A stretch of 64,000 bases of DNA from Hydrogenophaga palleronii NBRC 102513 (GTDB lineage: Bacteria > Pseudomonadota > Gammaproteobacteria > Burkholderiales > Burkholderiaceae_C). A program made the position numbers and the translations under genes. Of this stretch, positions 7,521 to 16,073 are shown one piece after another. The stretch lies in NCBI RefSeq assembly GCF_001571225.1, contig NZ_BCTJ01000012.1:61295-125294 (forward strand), given 5' to 3'. Every line of letters begins with the position of its first letter. The stretch's first letter is position 1. The notes under the pieces were generated by a model, which was not told where the DNA came from, searched no databases, and saw only the letters and a list, made by a program, of their open reading frames with translations.

Positions 7521-9248
7521 ATGAGGTTTGTTTCGAGTACGGCTGTGGGCTTGTCTGCGGTCGCGCTGGTGGTGGCTTGCGGCGGTGGCGGTGGTGATCC
7601 GGACCGTGGTGCAACTGCCCTGCCGCAACTCACGCCGGCGGTCGGTACCAGCCTGAGTGGTACCTGCACGGCGCTGAGTGCTTTTGCCTATGCCAACACG
7701 GTCATCGATGCGGCCAGCGAAGTGGTCGCCGGCACGCTGCGCGTGGGGGGCAACGACATCGCTGCCCACTGCCTCGTCACCGGCAAGATGCACGAGCGCG
7801 TGAGCACCGTGGATGGACAGACCTATGCCATCGGCTTCGAGATGCGCCTGCCGCTGAACTGGAACGGCCGCTATTTTTACCAGGGCAACGGCGGCACCGA
7901 TGGCCTCCTCCGAACAGCCGACGGCTCCGCCGGCAGCGGAGGCCCGCGGAGCAACGCGCTGCACAAGGGTTTTGCGGTCATCAGTTCGGACGCCGGCCAC
8001 AGCGCTGCGTAGAACCCGCTGTTCGGCGTGGACCCGATCGCGCGCGTCGACTACGGCTACGGTGCGGTGCAAAAGCTCACACCCATGGCCAAGGCCTTGA
8101 TCAATCAAGCCTATGGCAAGGGGCCGGACCGTTCCTACATTGGAGGCAGCTCCAATGGTGGGCGCCACGCCATGGTGGCGGCGGCGCGCTTCGCAGACCA
8201 GTACGACGGCGTGCTGGCCAACTCGCCCGGCTTCAACCTGCCACTGGCAGCGGCTGCCCAGCTCTATTCGGCGCAGCAGTTCCGGCGCGTGGCGACCGAT
8301 GAGACCAACCTGGAGACCGGCTTCACCCTGCCCGAGCGCACGATGGTGGCAAACGCCATCTTGGCCCGCTGCGACGCGCTGGACGGCGTGGTTGACGGAC
8401 TGGTGCAGGATCTGGAAGCCTGCCGCACCACGTTTGACCTCGATCTGCACGTACCCACCTGCACCGGCGCACGTGACGGCACCTGCCTTACAGCAGACCA
8501 GAAGGACGCGGTGGGCAAGATGTACCGTGGCCCGGTCAACTCCGACGGCAGGGCGCTCTACGCCACCCAGCCTTACGACCCCGGCCTGGCCACCCCGGGC
8601 TGGGCCAGCTGGAAGTTCACTTCGTCCGTGGGCAACGCACGCGACCCGGTGGCGGTCGGCATCATCTTCCAGGTGCCGCCGGACCCGGGCATTGCTTCGA
8701 GCCTCGCCAACTCGCGCAACTTCGCGTTCAACTACAACTTTGACACGGACTTCCCCAAGCTGTTGCTCACCGACGCTACCTACACCGAGAACGCGATGTC
8801 ATTCATGACGCCGCCCAACCCGACCAAGCTCAACACGCTGCGTGACCGCGGCGCCAAGATGATCGTGGTGCAGGGCGCGTCCGATGGTGTCTTCTCCATC
8901 GACGACACCAGGAACTGGTACGACGAATTGATGAAGGAAAACGCGGGCAAGGCCGATGCATTCGCTCGCTTCTTCATCGTGCCCGGCATGAACCACAGCA
9001 GCGGCGGCCCTGCCACCGAACAATACGACGCACTGGCCTCGCTGGTGGACTGGGTTGAGAATGGCAAGGCGCCGGACCGTATCGTCGCCACCGCGCGCGG
9101 TGCGGGCAACGCAGGTGGTGTGAACCTTGCTGTGCCGCCAGACTGGGCACCTGACCGCACCCGCCCCCTCTGCCCTTACCCATCGGTGGCTCGCTACAAC
9201 GGTAGCGGTGACTCCGAACGCGCCGAGAACTTCAGTTGCCGCCGATGA
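7521..9248 (+). pseudogene. Tannase/feruloyl esterase family lipoprotein, interrupted by in-frame TAG
   Basis: One continuous frame of 576 codons before the terminal TGA is broken only by TAG at 8010-8012 (between DAGHSAA and NPLFGVDP). Start ATG 7521 follows an AGAAGGA ribosome-binding site. The N-terminus is a lipoprotein signal (lipobox LVVAC, Cys20). After the stop the protein continues with YIGGSSNGGRHAM, whose nucleophile would be Ser211, then a likely acid residue in VVQGASDGVF and His in GMNHSSGG, so all catalytic elements lie downstream of the stop. The family hydrolyses ester bonds of phenolic compounds, outside the cytoplasm. A single CAG-to-TAG change would explain the break. It may be a recent nonsense mutation or a sequencing error. 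Flanked by repeats (6878-7118 and 9937-10177) and convergent with marR. Confidence 0.85.
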
Positions 9249-9271
9249 CCGCTGCGTACGGTTGACATGAA

Positions 9272-9306
9272 AAGGGCCGCCCGGCATGCCATGCCGCGCG
9301 GCCCTT
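9272..9306. terminator. Bidirectional terminator between tannase and marR
   Basis: Arms AAGGGCCGC (9272-9280) and GCGGCCCTT (9298-9306) form a perfect 9-bp stem. T-rich sequence follows on the plus strand (CTGTTCTGTT) and CTTTTC on the minus strand, so it can end both convergent genes. Confidence 0.75.
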
Positions 9307-9324
9307 CTGTTCTGTTGTGGGGCA

Positions 9325-9831
9325 TCAGTCGGGCAGACTGGTGGAGCCACGTTTGCCGGGTTTGCGGGCACCGGCCAGCTTGTGCAGCAGTTCCAGCAGC
9401 AGCGCGTATTCACCCGGTGTCAGGGTGTCGATGCTCTCGCGCTCGCTGGCGGTCACGGCGTCGGTGCTGCGGGTCTTGAGCTTGTGCCCCGCACGGGTTG
9501 CATGCAGGTACTGCTGGCGGCCATCCTTGCTGCTTTTCTCACGCGTCACGAGTTCGCGCGCCACCAGGCGGTCCACCATGTTGGTGATGGAGGGCGCGGT
9601 CACGGCCAGTGCGGATGCGAGCCGCAGCGGGCTCACGCCCGGGTTCTCGCAGACCAATGCCAGCACCGTGTATTCCAGCGTGCGCATCTCGTGGGGCTTG
9701 CGGATGGTCTCGTCGAAGATGGCGTTGGTCACCACCGCCGCCTGGGCCAGCTGATAACCCAGCACGGTCTTGAGCTGAGACTCCAACATGCTGCCGGCGG
9801 GTGTTCGGTCGAGTGAGGGGCTCTTGCGCAT
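9325..9831 (-). CDS. MarR family transcriptional regulator
   Basis: 168 residues from the chosen ATG at 9831; the frame is open to 9906, so starts at 9870 or 9906 are possible and none has a clear ribosome-binding site. A winged-helix segment (PLRLASALAVTAPSITNMVDRLVARELVTRE) is followed by a wing (DGRQQYLHATRAGHKL) and a C-terminal helix for dimerisation. MarR proteins are usually repressors released by phenolic ligands, which would suit control of the convergent tannase gene and its palindromes. The target is inferred from position only. Confidence 0.85.
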   Translation of the reverse strand: MRKSPSLDRTPAGSMLESQLKTVLGYQLAQAAVVTNAIFDETIRKPHEMRTLEYTVLALVCENPGVSPLRLASALAVTAPSITNMVDRLVARELVTREKSSKDGRQQYLHATRAGHKLKTRSTDAVTASERESIDTLTPGEYALLLELLHKLAGARKPGKRGSTSLPD

Positions 9832-9894
9832 GGGGCTGGGTCCGGGCTTCACGGGGAAAGGGCCCTCCATGGTAATGGCCCATCCAGCATGGCT

Positions 9895-9915
9895 CCCCCT
9901 GCGCATGCGCGGGGG
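9895..9915. terminator. GC-rich hairpin between thioesterase and marR
   Basis: CCCCC (9895-9899) and GGGGG (9911-9915) enclose the self-complementary GCGCATGCGC. It lies 22 bp beyond the thioesterase stop on the minus strand. No T-run. Possible 3' end structure. Confidence 0.4.
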
Positions 9916-9936
9916 GCGGGGCTGTCTGCGAGGCGC

Positions 9937-10177
9937 TCAGCGGATCGCCGCGTAACGCTGCTCCATCTCCTGGCGCATGCTCTTGCGCAGGGCGGCCGCG
10001 GCCTGGCGGCGGTGTTCGTCGGGCGTGCCCGGCTCCAGCGGCGGCACCGCCTGCGGCTTGCCGCTGTCGTCCACCGAGATCATGGTGAAGAAGCAGCTGT
10101 TGACGTGGCGCTGCTCCTGGGTACGGATGTTTTCCGCGATCACCTTGATGCCGACTTCCATCGACGAGGTGCCGGTG
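9937..10177 (-). repeat. Direct repeat copy 2 (functional thioesterase 3' end)
   Basis: Partner of the remnant at 6878-7118 in the same orientation, 241 bp, 11 mismatches by eye, no gaps. The 2.8 kb between the copies holds the tannase pseudogene and marR and could be deleted by homologous recombination. Confidence 0.85.
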
Positions 10178-10410
10178 TGGTTGACGGCGGCCAGGAAGGT
10201 GAGCAGCTCGCCCACGTGGATGGGCTGGCGGAACATCACCTGGTCCACGCTGAGCGTGACCACGTAAGACGAGGCGTACCGGCTGGCGCAGGCGAAGGCC
10301 ACCTGGTCGAGCAGCTTGAGCACGCTGCCGCCATGCACCTTGCCGGAGAAGTTGGCGGTGTCCGGGGTCATCAGCACCGTCATGCTGAGTTGGTGTCTGG
10401 GCAGTTCCAT
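9937..10410 (-). CDS. Acyl-CoA thioesterase (YciA-like hot-dog fold)
   Basis: 157 residues from ATG 10410 (MELPRHQLSMTVLMTPDTA). Single hot-dog domain: the HGGSVLKLLDQVAF helix carries the catalytic Asp of the YciA/BACH class, followed by VTLSVDQVMFRQPIHVGELL and GTSSMEVGIKV. It hydrolyses acyl-CoA to free acid and CoA in the cytoplasm; chain-length preference cannot be read from sequence. The C-terminal tail (EQRYAAIR) is basic and helical. Its 3' 241 bp are duplicated at 6878-7118. 64 bp separate it from the SulP gene upstream on the same strand. Confidence 0.92.
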   Translation of the reverse strand: MELPRHQLSMTVLMTPDTANFSGKVHGGSVLKLLDQVAFACASRYASSYVVTLSVDQVMFRQPIHVGELLTFLAAVNHTGTSSMEVGIKVIAENIRTQEQRHVNSCFFTMISVDDSGKPQAVPPLEPGTPDEHRRQAAAALRKSMRQEMEQRYAAIR

Positions 10411-10474
10411 CGTGTGTGGTGTGGGTGGGGTGAGATGTGTCGTGGGGAGAAGAGCGCCCGCAGTGTGCACCTTT

Positions 10475-12133
10475 TCAGGCCGGCCCGGCGAGCGCGTTGG
10501 CCGCGCGCAAGGCATCGGCCTCGGTGCGGTAGAGCTGCAGGCGCGGGCTGTCGTTCAGCTGCCCGGCTTGCCGCAGCACCGCCTCCACCGGCAGCTTGAT
10601 GCCGACCAGGTGCAGCGTGATGCCCTGTTCGTCCAGTTGCGCGCGCAGGCGGCCGAAGGCCTCGGCGCCGGTGGCGTCGATCCAGTTGATCGGGTGCGCG
10701 ATCCACATCACGTGGCGGATGCCGGGGTGGGTGGTGACGTGTTCGGACACCGCGCGCTCGAAGCCGTTGGCGGTGGCGAAGTCCAGCGCCGCGTCCATGC
10801 GCAGCGCGTACAGGTCGGGCGCCAGCGGCGGCAACTGCCACAGGTGGCGGTCGCGCAGGCTGCCGTCGGGGTGCAGGCCGACTTCGATGATGCGCGGGTG
10901 CAGCCGCAGGTAGAGGAAGTGCGACAGCGCCATCAGCACGCCGGCCAGCACGCCCCAGTACAGGCGCGGCGCGGCCAGCACGGTGACGGCGAAGGTGATG
11001 GCCGCGATGGCGGCCTCGACGCGCGAGATCTTCCACAGCTGGAGGAAGGCGCGTGGCTTGATCAGGCCCATCACCGCCACCAGCACGATGGCCGCGAGCA
11101 CCGCCAGCGGCACATGGCGCAGCAGCGGCAGGAACAGCAGCAGCGTGAGCAGCACCACGCCCACCGAGACCACCGTGGCCCAGCCGGTGCGCGCGCCGGC
11201 ATACAGGTTGAGCGCCGAACGCGAGAAGGACGAGCTGGTGGGCATGGCGCCGCTCAGGCCCGAGGCCAGCTTGGCCAGGCCCTGGCCGATCAGGTCCTGG
11301 TCCTGGTCCCAGCGCTGGCCGCGTTGCCCGTTGTCCACCTTGGCGCTGGACGCGGTCTCCAGAAAACTCACCAGCGTGATGACCAGGGTCGGCACCACCA
11401 GCTGGCCCAGCGTGGACCAGCCCGGCCAGTGGGGCCAGTAGGCGGCCGGCAGGCCCTGGGGCAGGGCGCCGATGACCGCACCGCCCAGGCCCTTGAAGTC
11501 CACCGCGTAGCTGATGGCGGCGCTGGCCACCACCACGCTGAGCACGGTCGGGAAACCCGGCCGCCAGCGCCGCGCCAGCACCAGCAGTGCAAAGCTGCCG
11601 ACGCCGAAGGCCAGCGAAGGCCAGTGCACGAAGGGCTGGGTGAGCAGGGTCTCCAGGCTGGAGAAGCCGAGCAGGGCGGGCAACTGAGAGGCGATGATGA
11701 GCACCGCCGCGGCCTGGGTGAAGGCCATCAGCACGGGCGAGTTCACTAGGTTGAGCAACCAGCCGAAGCGCGCAAAACCGAGCACGATCTGCAGCAGGCC
11801 CGAGAGCAGGGCCAGCCACACCGCCAGCATCACCCAGCGTTCGGTGCCGGGCTCGGCCAGGCCGCTGAGCGAGGCGCTCACCAGCAGGCAGGTGAGCGCG
11901 GTCGGGCCGACCGAGAGGCGCGGCGAGGCGCTGAACAGCACCGCCACCAGGGCCGGCAGCAGGGAGGCATAGATGCCGGTGATCAGCGGCATGCCGGCCA
12001 GCGCGGCATAGGCCACGCCTTGCGGCACCACCATCAGGCCGACGGTGAGGCCCGCCAGGGCTTCGCCCCGCAGCAGGCCCACGTCGGGCCGCGGCCAACG
12101 CAGGAACGGAAACAGACGGTGCAGGCGGGACAT
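10475..12133 (-). CDS. SulP family anion transporter with STAS domain
   Basis: 552 residues from ATG 12133 (MSRLHRLFPFLRW). The region GEALAGLTVGLMVVPQGVAYAALAGMP is the SulP signature in the first helices; about a dozen hydrophobic segments follow to residue ~430. The C-terminal ~110 residues are a STAS domain (VMWIAHPINWIDATGAEAF). Family members carry sulfate, bicarbonate, C4-dicarboxylates or other anions into the cell with H+ or Na+; the substrate is not determinable here. Divergent from the BCCT gene across 268 bp. Confidence 0.93.
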   Translation of the reverse strand: MSRLHRLFPFLRWPRPDVGLLRGEALAGLTVGLMVVPQGVAYAALAGMPLITGIYASLLPALVAVLFSASPRLSVGPTALTCLLVSASLSGLAEPGTERWVMLAVWLALLSGLLQIVLGFARFGWLLNLVNSPVLMAFTQAAAVLIIASQLPALLGFSSLETLLTQPFVHWPSLAFGVGSFALLVLARRWRPGFPTVLSVVVASAAISYAVDFKGLGGAVIGALPQGLPAAYWPHWPGWSTLGQLVVPTLVITLVSFLETASSAKVDNGQRGQRWDQDQDLIGQGLAKLASGLSGAMPTSSSFSRSALNLYAGARTGWATVVSVGVVLLTLLLFLPLLRHVPLAVLAAIVLVAVMGLIKPRAFLQLWKISRVEAAIAAITFAVTVLAAPRLYWGVLAGVLMALSHFLYLRLHPRIIEVGLHPDGSLRDRHLWQLPPLAPDLYALRMDAALDFATANGFERAVSEHVTTHPGIRHVMWIAHPINWIDATGAEAFGRLRAQLDEQGITLHLVGIKLPVEAVLRQAGQLNDSPRLQLYRTEADALRAANALAGPA

Positions 12134-12401
12134 GCCCTGATCGTACCGGGCGCGCCGCAGCGCACCCGGCGGCGCGTGGGGCACGGGGTTGGGCCCCGGG
12201 CGGGTGAGCGCATTGGACCTGCGCGCGCGCCGCGCTCAAGGCACAATGTGGCCCTGCTCCTCGGGGGGGGAGGGGTTGCGCGAGGTCTCCACGCGCACCC
12301 GGCAGGCTCTCGCTGACAGTCCTTTTCACACACTGCCCGTACCGGGTGGATTCGGGTGCCATGTGCCCTTGGCCGCTGCGGCCACTTTCAGAGAGTCCTG
12401 C

Positions 12402-13916
12402 ATGCAACTCATCTTCTCGGCCGGATTGATCCTGGCCATCGTCCTGTGGGGCGTGATCGCACCCGCGTCGCTGTCGTCGGTGTTCGACAGCGCGCTGGCC
12501 TTCATCACGCGCGACTTTGGCTGGTTCTACCTCTGGGTGGTGCTGGGCCTGGTCATCCTGGCCCTGGTGCTGGCCTTCAGCCGTTATGGTGACCTCAAGC
12601 TCGGCTCCGAAGACGACGAGCCCGAGTTCTCCATCGCCACCTGGTTCTCCATGCTGTTTGCCGCCGGCATGGGCATCGGCCTGGTGTTCTGGGGCGTGGC
12701 CGAACCGCTCTCGCACTACGGCGCACCACCGCCCGGCGTGCCCCCGCTCACGCCCGAAGCCGCCAACGCGGCCATGCGCTACAGCTTCTTCCACTGGGGC
12801 CTGCACCCCTGGGCGGTGTACAGCATCGTGGCGCTGACCATCGCCTTCTTCCAGTTCCGCAGGGGCGGCGCCGCGCTGGTCAGCACCGCGGTGGAGGCCT
12901 TGCCCTGGGGGCCGATCAACCGGCTCGGCCCGCTGGTCAATGTGCTGGCGGTGATCGCCACCGCGTTCGGCGTGGCCGCCTCGCTGGGCATGGGCGCGCT
13001 GCAGATCAACAGCGGCCTGCACACGCTGCTGGGCTTGCCCATCGGCAAAGTCTCGCAGGTCAGCATCATCGTGATCACCACCATCCTGTTCCTGGGCTCG
13101 GCGGTGAGCGGCGTCACGCGTGGCATCAAGTGGTTGTCCAACATCAATGTGGTGCTGGCCGGGCTGCTCGCGCTGGCCGTCTTCGTGCTCGGCCCCACCG
13201 TGGCCATCATCGACACCCTCACCTCCACCCTGGGCAGCTACGCCAGCGAGTTCGTGCGCATGAGCCTGCGCATGACGCCGTTCCGCGACAGCACCTGGGT
13301 CGGCGGCTGGACCATCTTCTACTGGGCCTGGTGGGTCAGCTGGGCGCCGTTCGTGGGCCTGTTCATCGCGCGCGTCTCGCGCGGCCGCACGGTGCGCGAG
13401 TTCGTGCTCGGCACCGTGCTTGCACCCAGCCTGGCGGCCTTCGTCTGGTTCTCGGTGTTCGGCGGCACGGCGCTGACGATGCAGATCATGCAGGGCGTGC
13501 CCATCGCCGAAGCGGTGCAGGCCGACGTCTCCACGGCGCTGTTCGTGATGCTCAACCAGCTGCCGCTGGGCATGCTGATGTCGGGCGTGGCCACCATCCT
13601 GGTGATGCTGTTCTTCGTCACCTCGGGCGATTCGGCCACGCTGGTGCTGGGCACCATGAGCACCGGCGGCAGCGGCGACCCGAGCGCGCGTGTGAAGATC
13701 GCGTGGGGCGTGCTGATCTCGGGCATTGCCATCAGCCTGCTGCTGGCCGGTGGCCTGAAGGCGGTGCAGACCGCCACCATCGTGTTCGCGCTGCCGTTTG
13801 CGGTGGTCATCGTGCTGATGGCCATCGCGCTCTGGCGCGGCGTGCGCGACGACTGGGAAGAAGAGCAGCGGCGCGAGCGCGCACTGCGCCGCCGCATGCG
13901 CGAAGTGTTGAAATGA
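12402..13916 (+). CDS. BCCT family betaine/choline/carnitine transporter
   Basis: 504 residues from ATG 12402. Twelve membrane helices are expected. The glycine-rich GMGIGLVFWGVAEPLSHYG segment and the tryptophan-rich WTIFYWAWWVSWAPFVGLF are the family signatures. The GMG motif in the third helix fits Na+-coupled BetP-like carriers. Unlike osmosensing BetP there is only a short charged C-terminal tail (about 25 residues, EEEQRRERALRRRMREVLK), so strong osmotic gating is doubtful. Substrate is likely a quaternary ammonium compound such as glycine betaine or choline. The 260-bp leader contains no riboswitch I recognise. Confidence 0.93.
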   Translation: MQLIFSAGLILAIVLWGVIAPASLSSVFDSALAFITRDFGWFYLWVVLGLVILALVLAFSRYGDLKLGSEDDEPEFSIATWFSMLFAAGMGIGLVFWGVAEPLSHYGAPPPGVPPLTPEAANAAMRYSFFHWGLHPWAVYSIVALTIAFFQFRRGGAALVSTAVEALPWGPINRLGPLVNVLAVIATAFGVAASLGMGALQINSGLHTLLGLPIGKVSQVSIIVITTILFLGSAVSGVTRGIKWLSNINVVLAGLLALAVFVLGPTVAIIDTLTSTLGSYASEFVRMSLRMTPFRDSTWVGGWTIFYWAWWVSWAPFVGLFIARVSRGRTVREFVLGTVLAPSLAAFVWFSVFGGTALTMQIMQGVPIAEAVQADVSTALFVMLNQLPLGMLMSGVATILVMLFFVTSGDSATLVLGTMSTGGSGDPSARVKIAWGVLISGIAISLLLAGGLKAVQTATIVFALPFAVVIVLMAIALWRGVRDDWEEEQRRERALRRRMREVLK

Positions 13917-13979
13917 AGCCCCTCCCTGTGCCGTTGACATGGCCTCCCTGAAAAAGATCTCGTTCCTGTTGACTTGTTT

Positions 13980-14675
13980 ATGAGTTTTGAATTGCTGGGC
14001 GTGTTCGGTAAAGGCTTCCTGTTTGCGTTTGCCGCGCTGCTGCCCATCCTCAATCCCGCGGCCACCGCGCCGATCTTTCTCGGCCTGACCGAGGGTGCGT
14101 CGCCGCGCACACGGGCCATGCTGGCGCGCAAGATCGCGCGCAACATGTTCGCGCTGATGTTGGGCAGCATGGTGGTGGGGTCGCACGTGCTGGCCTTCTT
14201 TGGCATCTCGTTGCCCATCGTGCGCGTGGGGGGCGGCCTGATCCTGGCGGCAACGGCGTGGCGACTGCTCACGGCCACGCAGTCCACCACCGACAGCCGG
14301 GCCGAGCTGGCCGATGCCTTCACACCCGAGATGGCGCGCCGCCAGGCCTTCTACCCACTGACCTTTCCCATCAGTTGCGGGCCGGGCTCGATTGCCGCAG
14401 CCATCACCGTGGGGGTGTCACTGAGCCACGACCGCGTGAGCCTGGCCTTGGCTGCCATTGGCGGTGGTGTGCTCGCGCTGGGGGCGTTGGGCCTGCTGCT
14501 GTACCTGGCGTTCCGCTACGCCGAGCACCTGCTGCGTCCGCTGGGCGAGGCGGGCGCCATCATCTTCCTGCGGCTCTCGGCCTTCATCCTGCTCTGCCTG
14601 GGTGTGCAGATCGTCTGGGACGGTGTGAGCGAATTGCTGCGCGGCCTGCTGGTGGTGGTGCCGGCGGCGGGGTAG
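13980..14675 (+). CDS. MarC family membrane protein
   Basis: 231 residues from ATG 13980; an in-frame TTG six bases earlier is a weaker alternative. Six hydrophobic helices. LLPILNPAATAPIFLGLTEG near the N-terminus and FYPLTFPISCGPGSIAAAIT in the middle are the two internal repeats of the MarC (UPF0056) fold. The family's transport role is still unclear. 63 bp downstream of the BCCT gene on the same strand, so possibly co-transcribed; convergent with the GST. Confidence 0.9.
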   Translation: MSFELLGVFGKGFLFAFAALLPILNPAATAPIFLGLTEGASPRTRAMLARKIARNMFALMLGSMVVGSHVLAFFGISLPIVRVGGGLILAATAWRLLTATQSTTDSRAELADAFTPEMARRQAFYPLTFPISCGPGSIAAAITVGVSLSHDRVSLALAAIGGGVLALGALGLLLYLAFRYAEHLLRPLGEAGAIIFLRLSAFILLCLGVQIVWDGVSELLRGLLVVVPAAG

Positions 14676-14684
14676 GGCCGGCCG

Positions 14685-15350
14685 CTACCGCCCGGTGAGG
14701 GCGGTTTCGGTGGCCGGAAAACGCTGCACTTCGCCCGTGTGCAGCTTCGCCATGGCCGTGTGGAACAACGGGTGCGCCAGCCACCCGGCCAGCCAGGCCT
14801 GCACCGCCGGCAGGGGCTGGGCCGCGAACCAGGCGGGGTCGAGCGCCGCGAACTGGCGCACGAAGGGAAAGACCGCGAGGTCCGTGGCGCAGGGCGTGTT
14901 GCCGCCGAGCTGGGCTGCGGCTTGAAGACGGATATCGAGCGGCCGCAGCAAGGTGTCCACCGCCTGGGCACGGTGCAGGGCGGGGGCGCTGCCCTCGAAG
15001 CGTTCGGGGTACTTGGTGCGGTCCAGGTGGTGCTTGAAGGGGCCGTCGCACAGCGCCAGCAGCGCGAGGTTGTCGTCGGTTTGCGAGCGTGGCCACCCAC
15101 CCTCAGGGTCTTGCGCCGACAGGGCCCAGCGCATGATGTCCAGGCTTTGCTCCAGCACCGAGCCATCCGGCAACACCAGCACCGGCACCGTGCCCTTGGG
15201 CGAGAGCGCCAGCATCGCGGCGGGCTTGTCGCGCAGGCTGATCTCGTGCGCGTCGAACGCCACGCCCGCCACCAGCAGCGCCATGCGCGCCCGCATGGCA
15301 TACGGGCAGCGCCGGTAGCTGTAGAGCAGCGGCAGCGCGGGTGGCGCCAT
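14685..15350 (-). CDS. Glutathione S-transferase-like protein
   Basis: 221 residues from ATG 15350. N-terminal thioredoxin-fold with a glutaredoxin-type CPYAMRARMAL motif and cis-Pro in GTVPVLVL, followed by an all-helical C-terminal domain. The Cys at the active position suggests a glutaredoxin/omega-like thiol-transferase rather than a Ser/Tyr GST. The start overlaps the stop of the upstream acetyltransferase (TCAT at 15347-15352), indicating an operon. Confidence 0.87.
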   Translation of the reverse strand: MAPPALPLLYSYRRCPYAMRARMALLVAGVAFDAHEISLRDKPAAMLALSPKGTVPVLVLPDGSVLEQSLDIMRWALSAQDPEGGWPRSQTDDNLALLALCDGPFKHHLDRTKYPERFEGSAPALHRAQAVDTLLRPLDIRLQAAAQLGGNTPCATDLAVFPFVRQFAALDPAWFAAQPLPAVQAWLAGWLAHPLFHTAMAKLHTGEVQRFPATETALTGR

Positions 15351-15643
15351 CAGCCCCGCAGCACGTCGCGGATCGACGGGTCCTTGTCGAACTGGGCTTT
15401 CGCGAACGGGCACAAGGCGATCACCTTCGTGTTGGTCGAACGCACCCAGGCCACCAGTGCGTCGAGCAGCTGCCGGCCCACGCCCTGGCCCTTCAGGCTC
15501 TCGTCGACGTGGGTGTGGTCGATGATGATCAGCGTGGGGTTGGTGCGGCTGTAGGTCATCTCCGCGATGCGCTGGCTGCCTTGCTGGACAAAGAAGGCGC
15601 CGGTGGCGTCCTGTTCCTGGTGCTGGATGGTGTGTTGTGCCAT
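15350..15643 (-). CDS. GNAT family N-acetyltransferase, YjdJ-like small form (copy 1)
   Basis: 97 residues. A minimal GNAT fold: MTYSRTNPTLIIIDHTHVD (central strands), the acetyl-CoA loop LKGQGVGRQLLDALV (Q/RxxGxG/A type) and a C-terminal VIALCPFAKAQFDK with a conserved Cys-Pro, as in small YjdJ/Gcn5-related proteins. Substrate unknown. It overlaps the GST gene and follows a paralogue 38 bp upstream. Confidence 0.88.
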   Translation of the reverse strand: MAQHTIQHQEQDATGAFFVQQGSQRIAEMTYSRTNPTLIIIDHTHVDESLKGQGVGRQLLDALVAWVRSTNTKVIALCPFAKAQFDKDPSIRDVLRG

Positions 15644-15681
15644 GGCTTCGGGTCTCGGGTGGGGATGGAAAAGGGGCGGGC

Positions 15682-15972
15682 TCAGGCCAGCACGTCGCGG
15701 ATGGATGCGTCGCGCTGGAACTGCAGCTTCACATAGGAGCAGACCGGCACCACCTTGTTGCCACTCTCGCGCGCCCAGGCCACCAGCGCGTCCTGCAGGT
15801 GCTGCGCGATGCCTTGGCCGCGCAGGCTCGGGTCCACAAAGGTGTGGTCAACCACCACCAGCGTGGGGTTGGTGCGGCTGTAGGTCATCTCGCCGAGGCG
15901 TTTGCCATCGCGGAAGATCTGGAAGGCGCCGCGCGCGCCGCTTTCCTGGTGTTCGATGGTGGTCGGGTTCAT
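15682..15972 (-). CDS. GNAT family N-acetyltransferase (copy 2, paralogue)
   Basis: 96 residues, clearly paralogous to the next gene downstream: EMTYSRTNPTLVVVDHTFVDPSLRGQGI against EMTYSRTNPTLIIIDHTHVDESLKGQGV, with the same ending SIRDVLA/SIRDVLRG. The pair is a tandem duplication now at roughly 60% identity by eye. The acetyl-CoA loop LRGQGIAQHL is intact. Likely first gene of a three-gene minus-strand operon with copy 1 and the GST. Confidence 0.88.
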   Translation of the reverse strand: MNPTTIEHQESGARGAFQIFRDGKRLGEMTYSRTNPTLVVVDHTFVDPSLRGQGIAQHLQDALVAWARESGNKVVPVCSYVKLQFQRDASIRDVLA

Positions 15973-16073
15973 GGCGTGAAGGCTCCGGTGGTGGCTTGTG
16001 CCGACCGCGTCAGGCTACCACCTCGGGCAATCACCCCGGGTGAGGTGGGTCGGCAGACGGCGTGCGCCGCGGC

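Noticed and set aside
8010..8012. TAG read as pyrrolysine or programmed readthrough
   Set aside because: No context for pyrrolysine in this type of bacterium and no readthrough-stimulating structure was seen. A point mutation or sequencing error is simpler.
12134..12401. Riboswitch leader of the BCCT transporter gene
   Set aside because: The 268-bp divergent region is GC-rich with several short stems, but I could not match it to any known riboswitch consensus.
10380..14186. 1268-codon open frame on the minus strand
   Set aside because: It spans four genes (thioesterase edge, sulP, BCCT, marC) in another frame and is compositionally biased (His, Arg, Gln). The genes underneath have clear family motifs.
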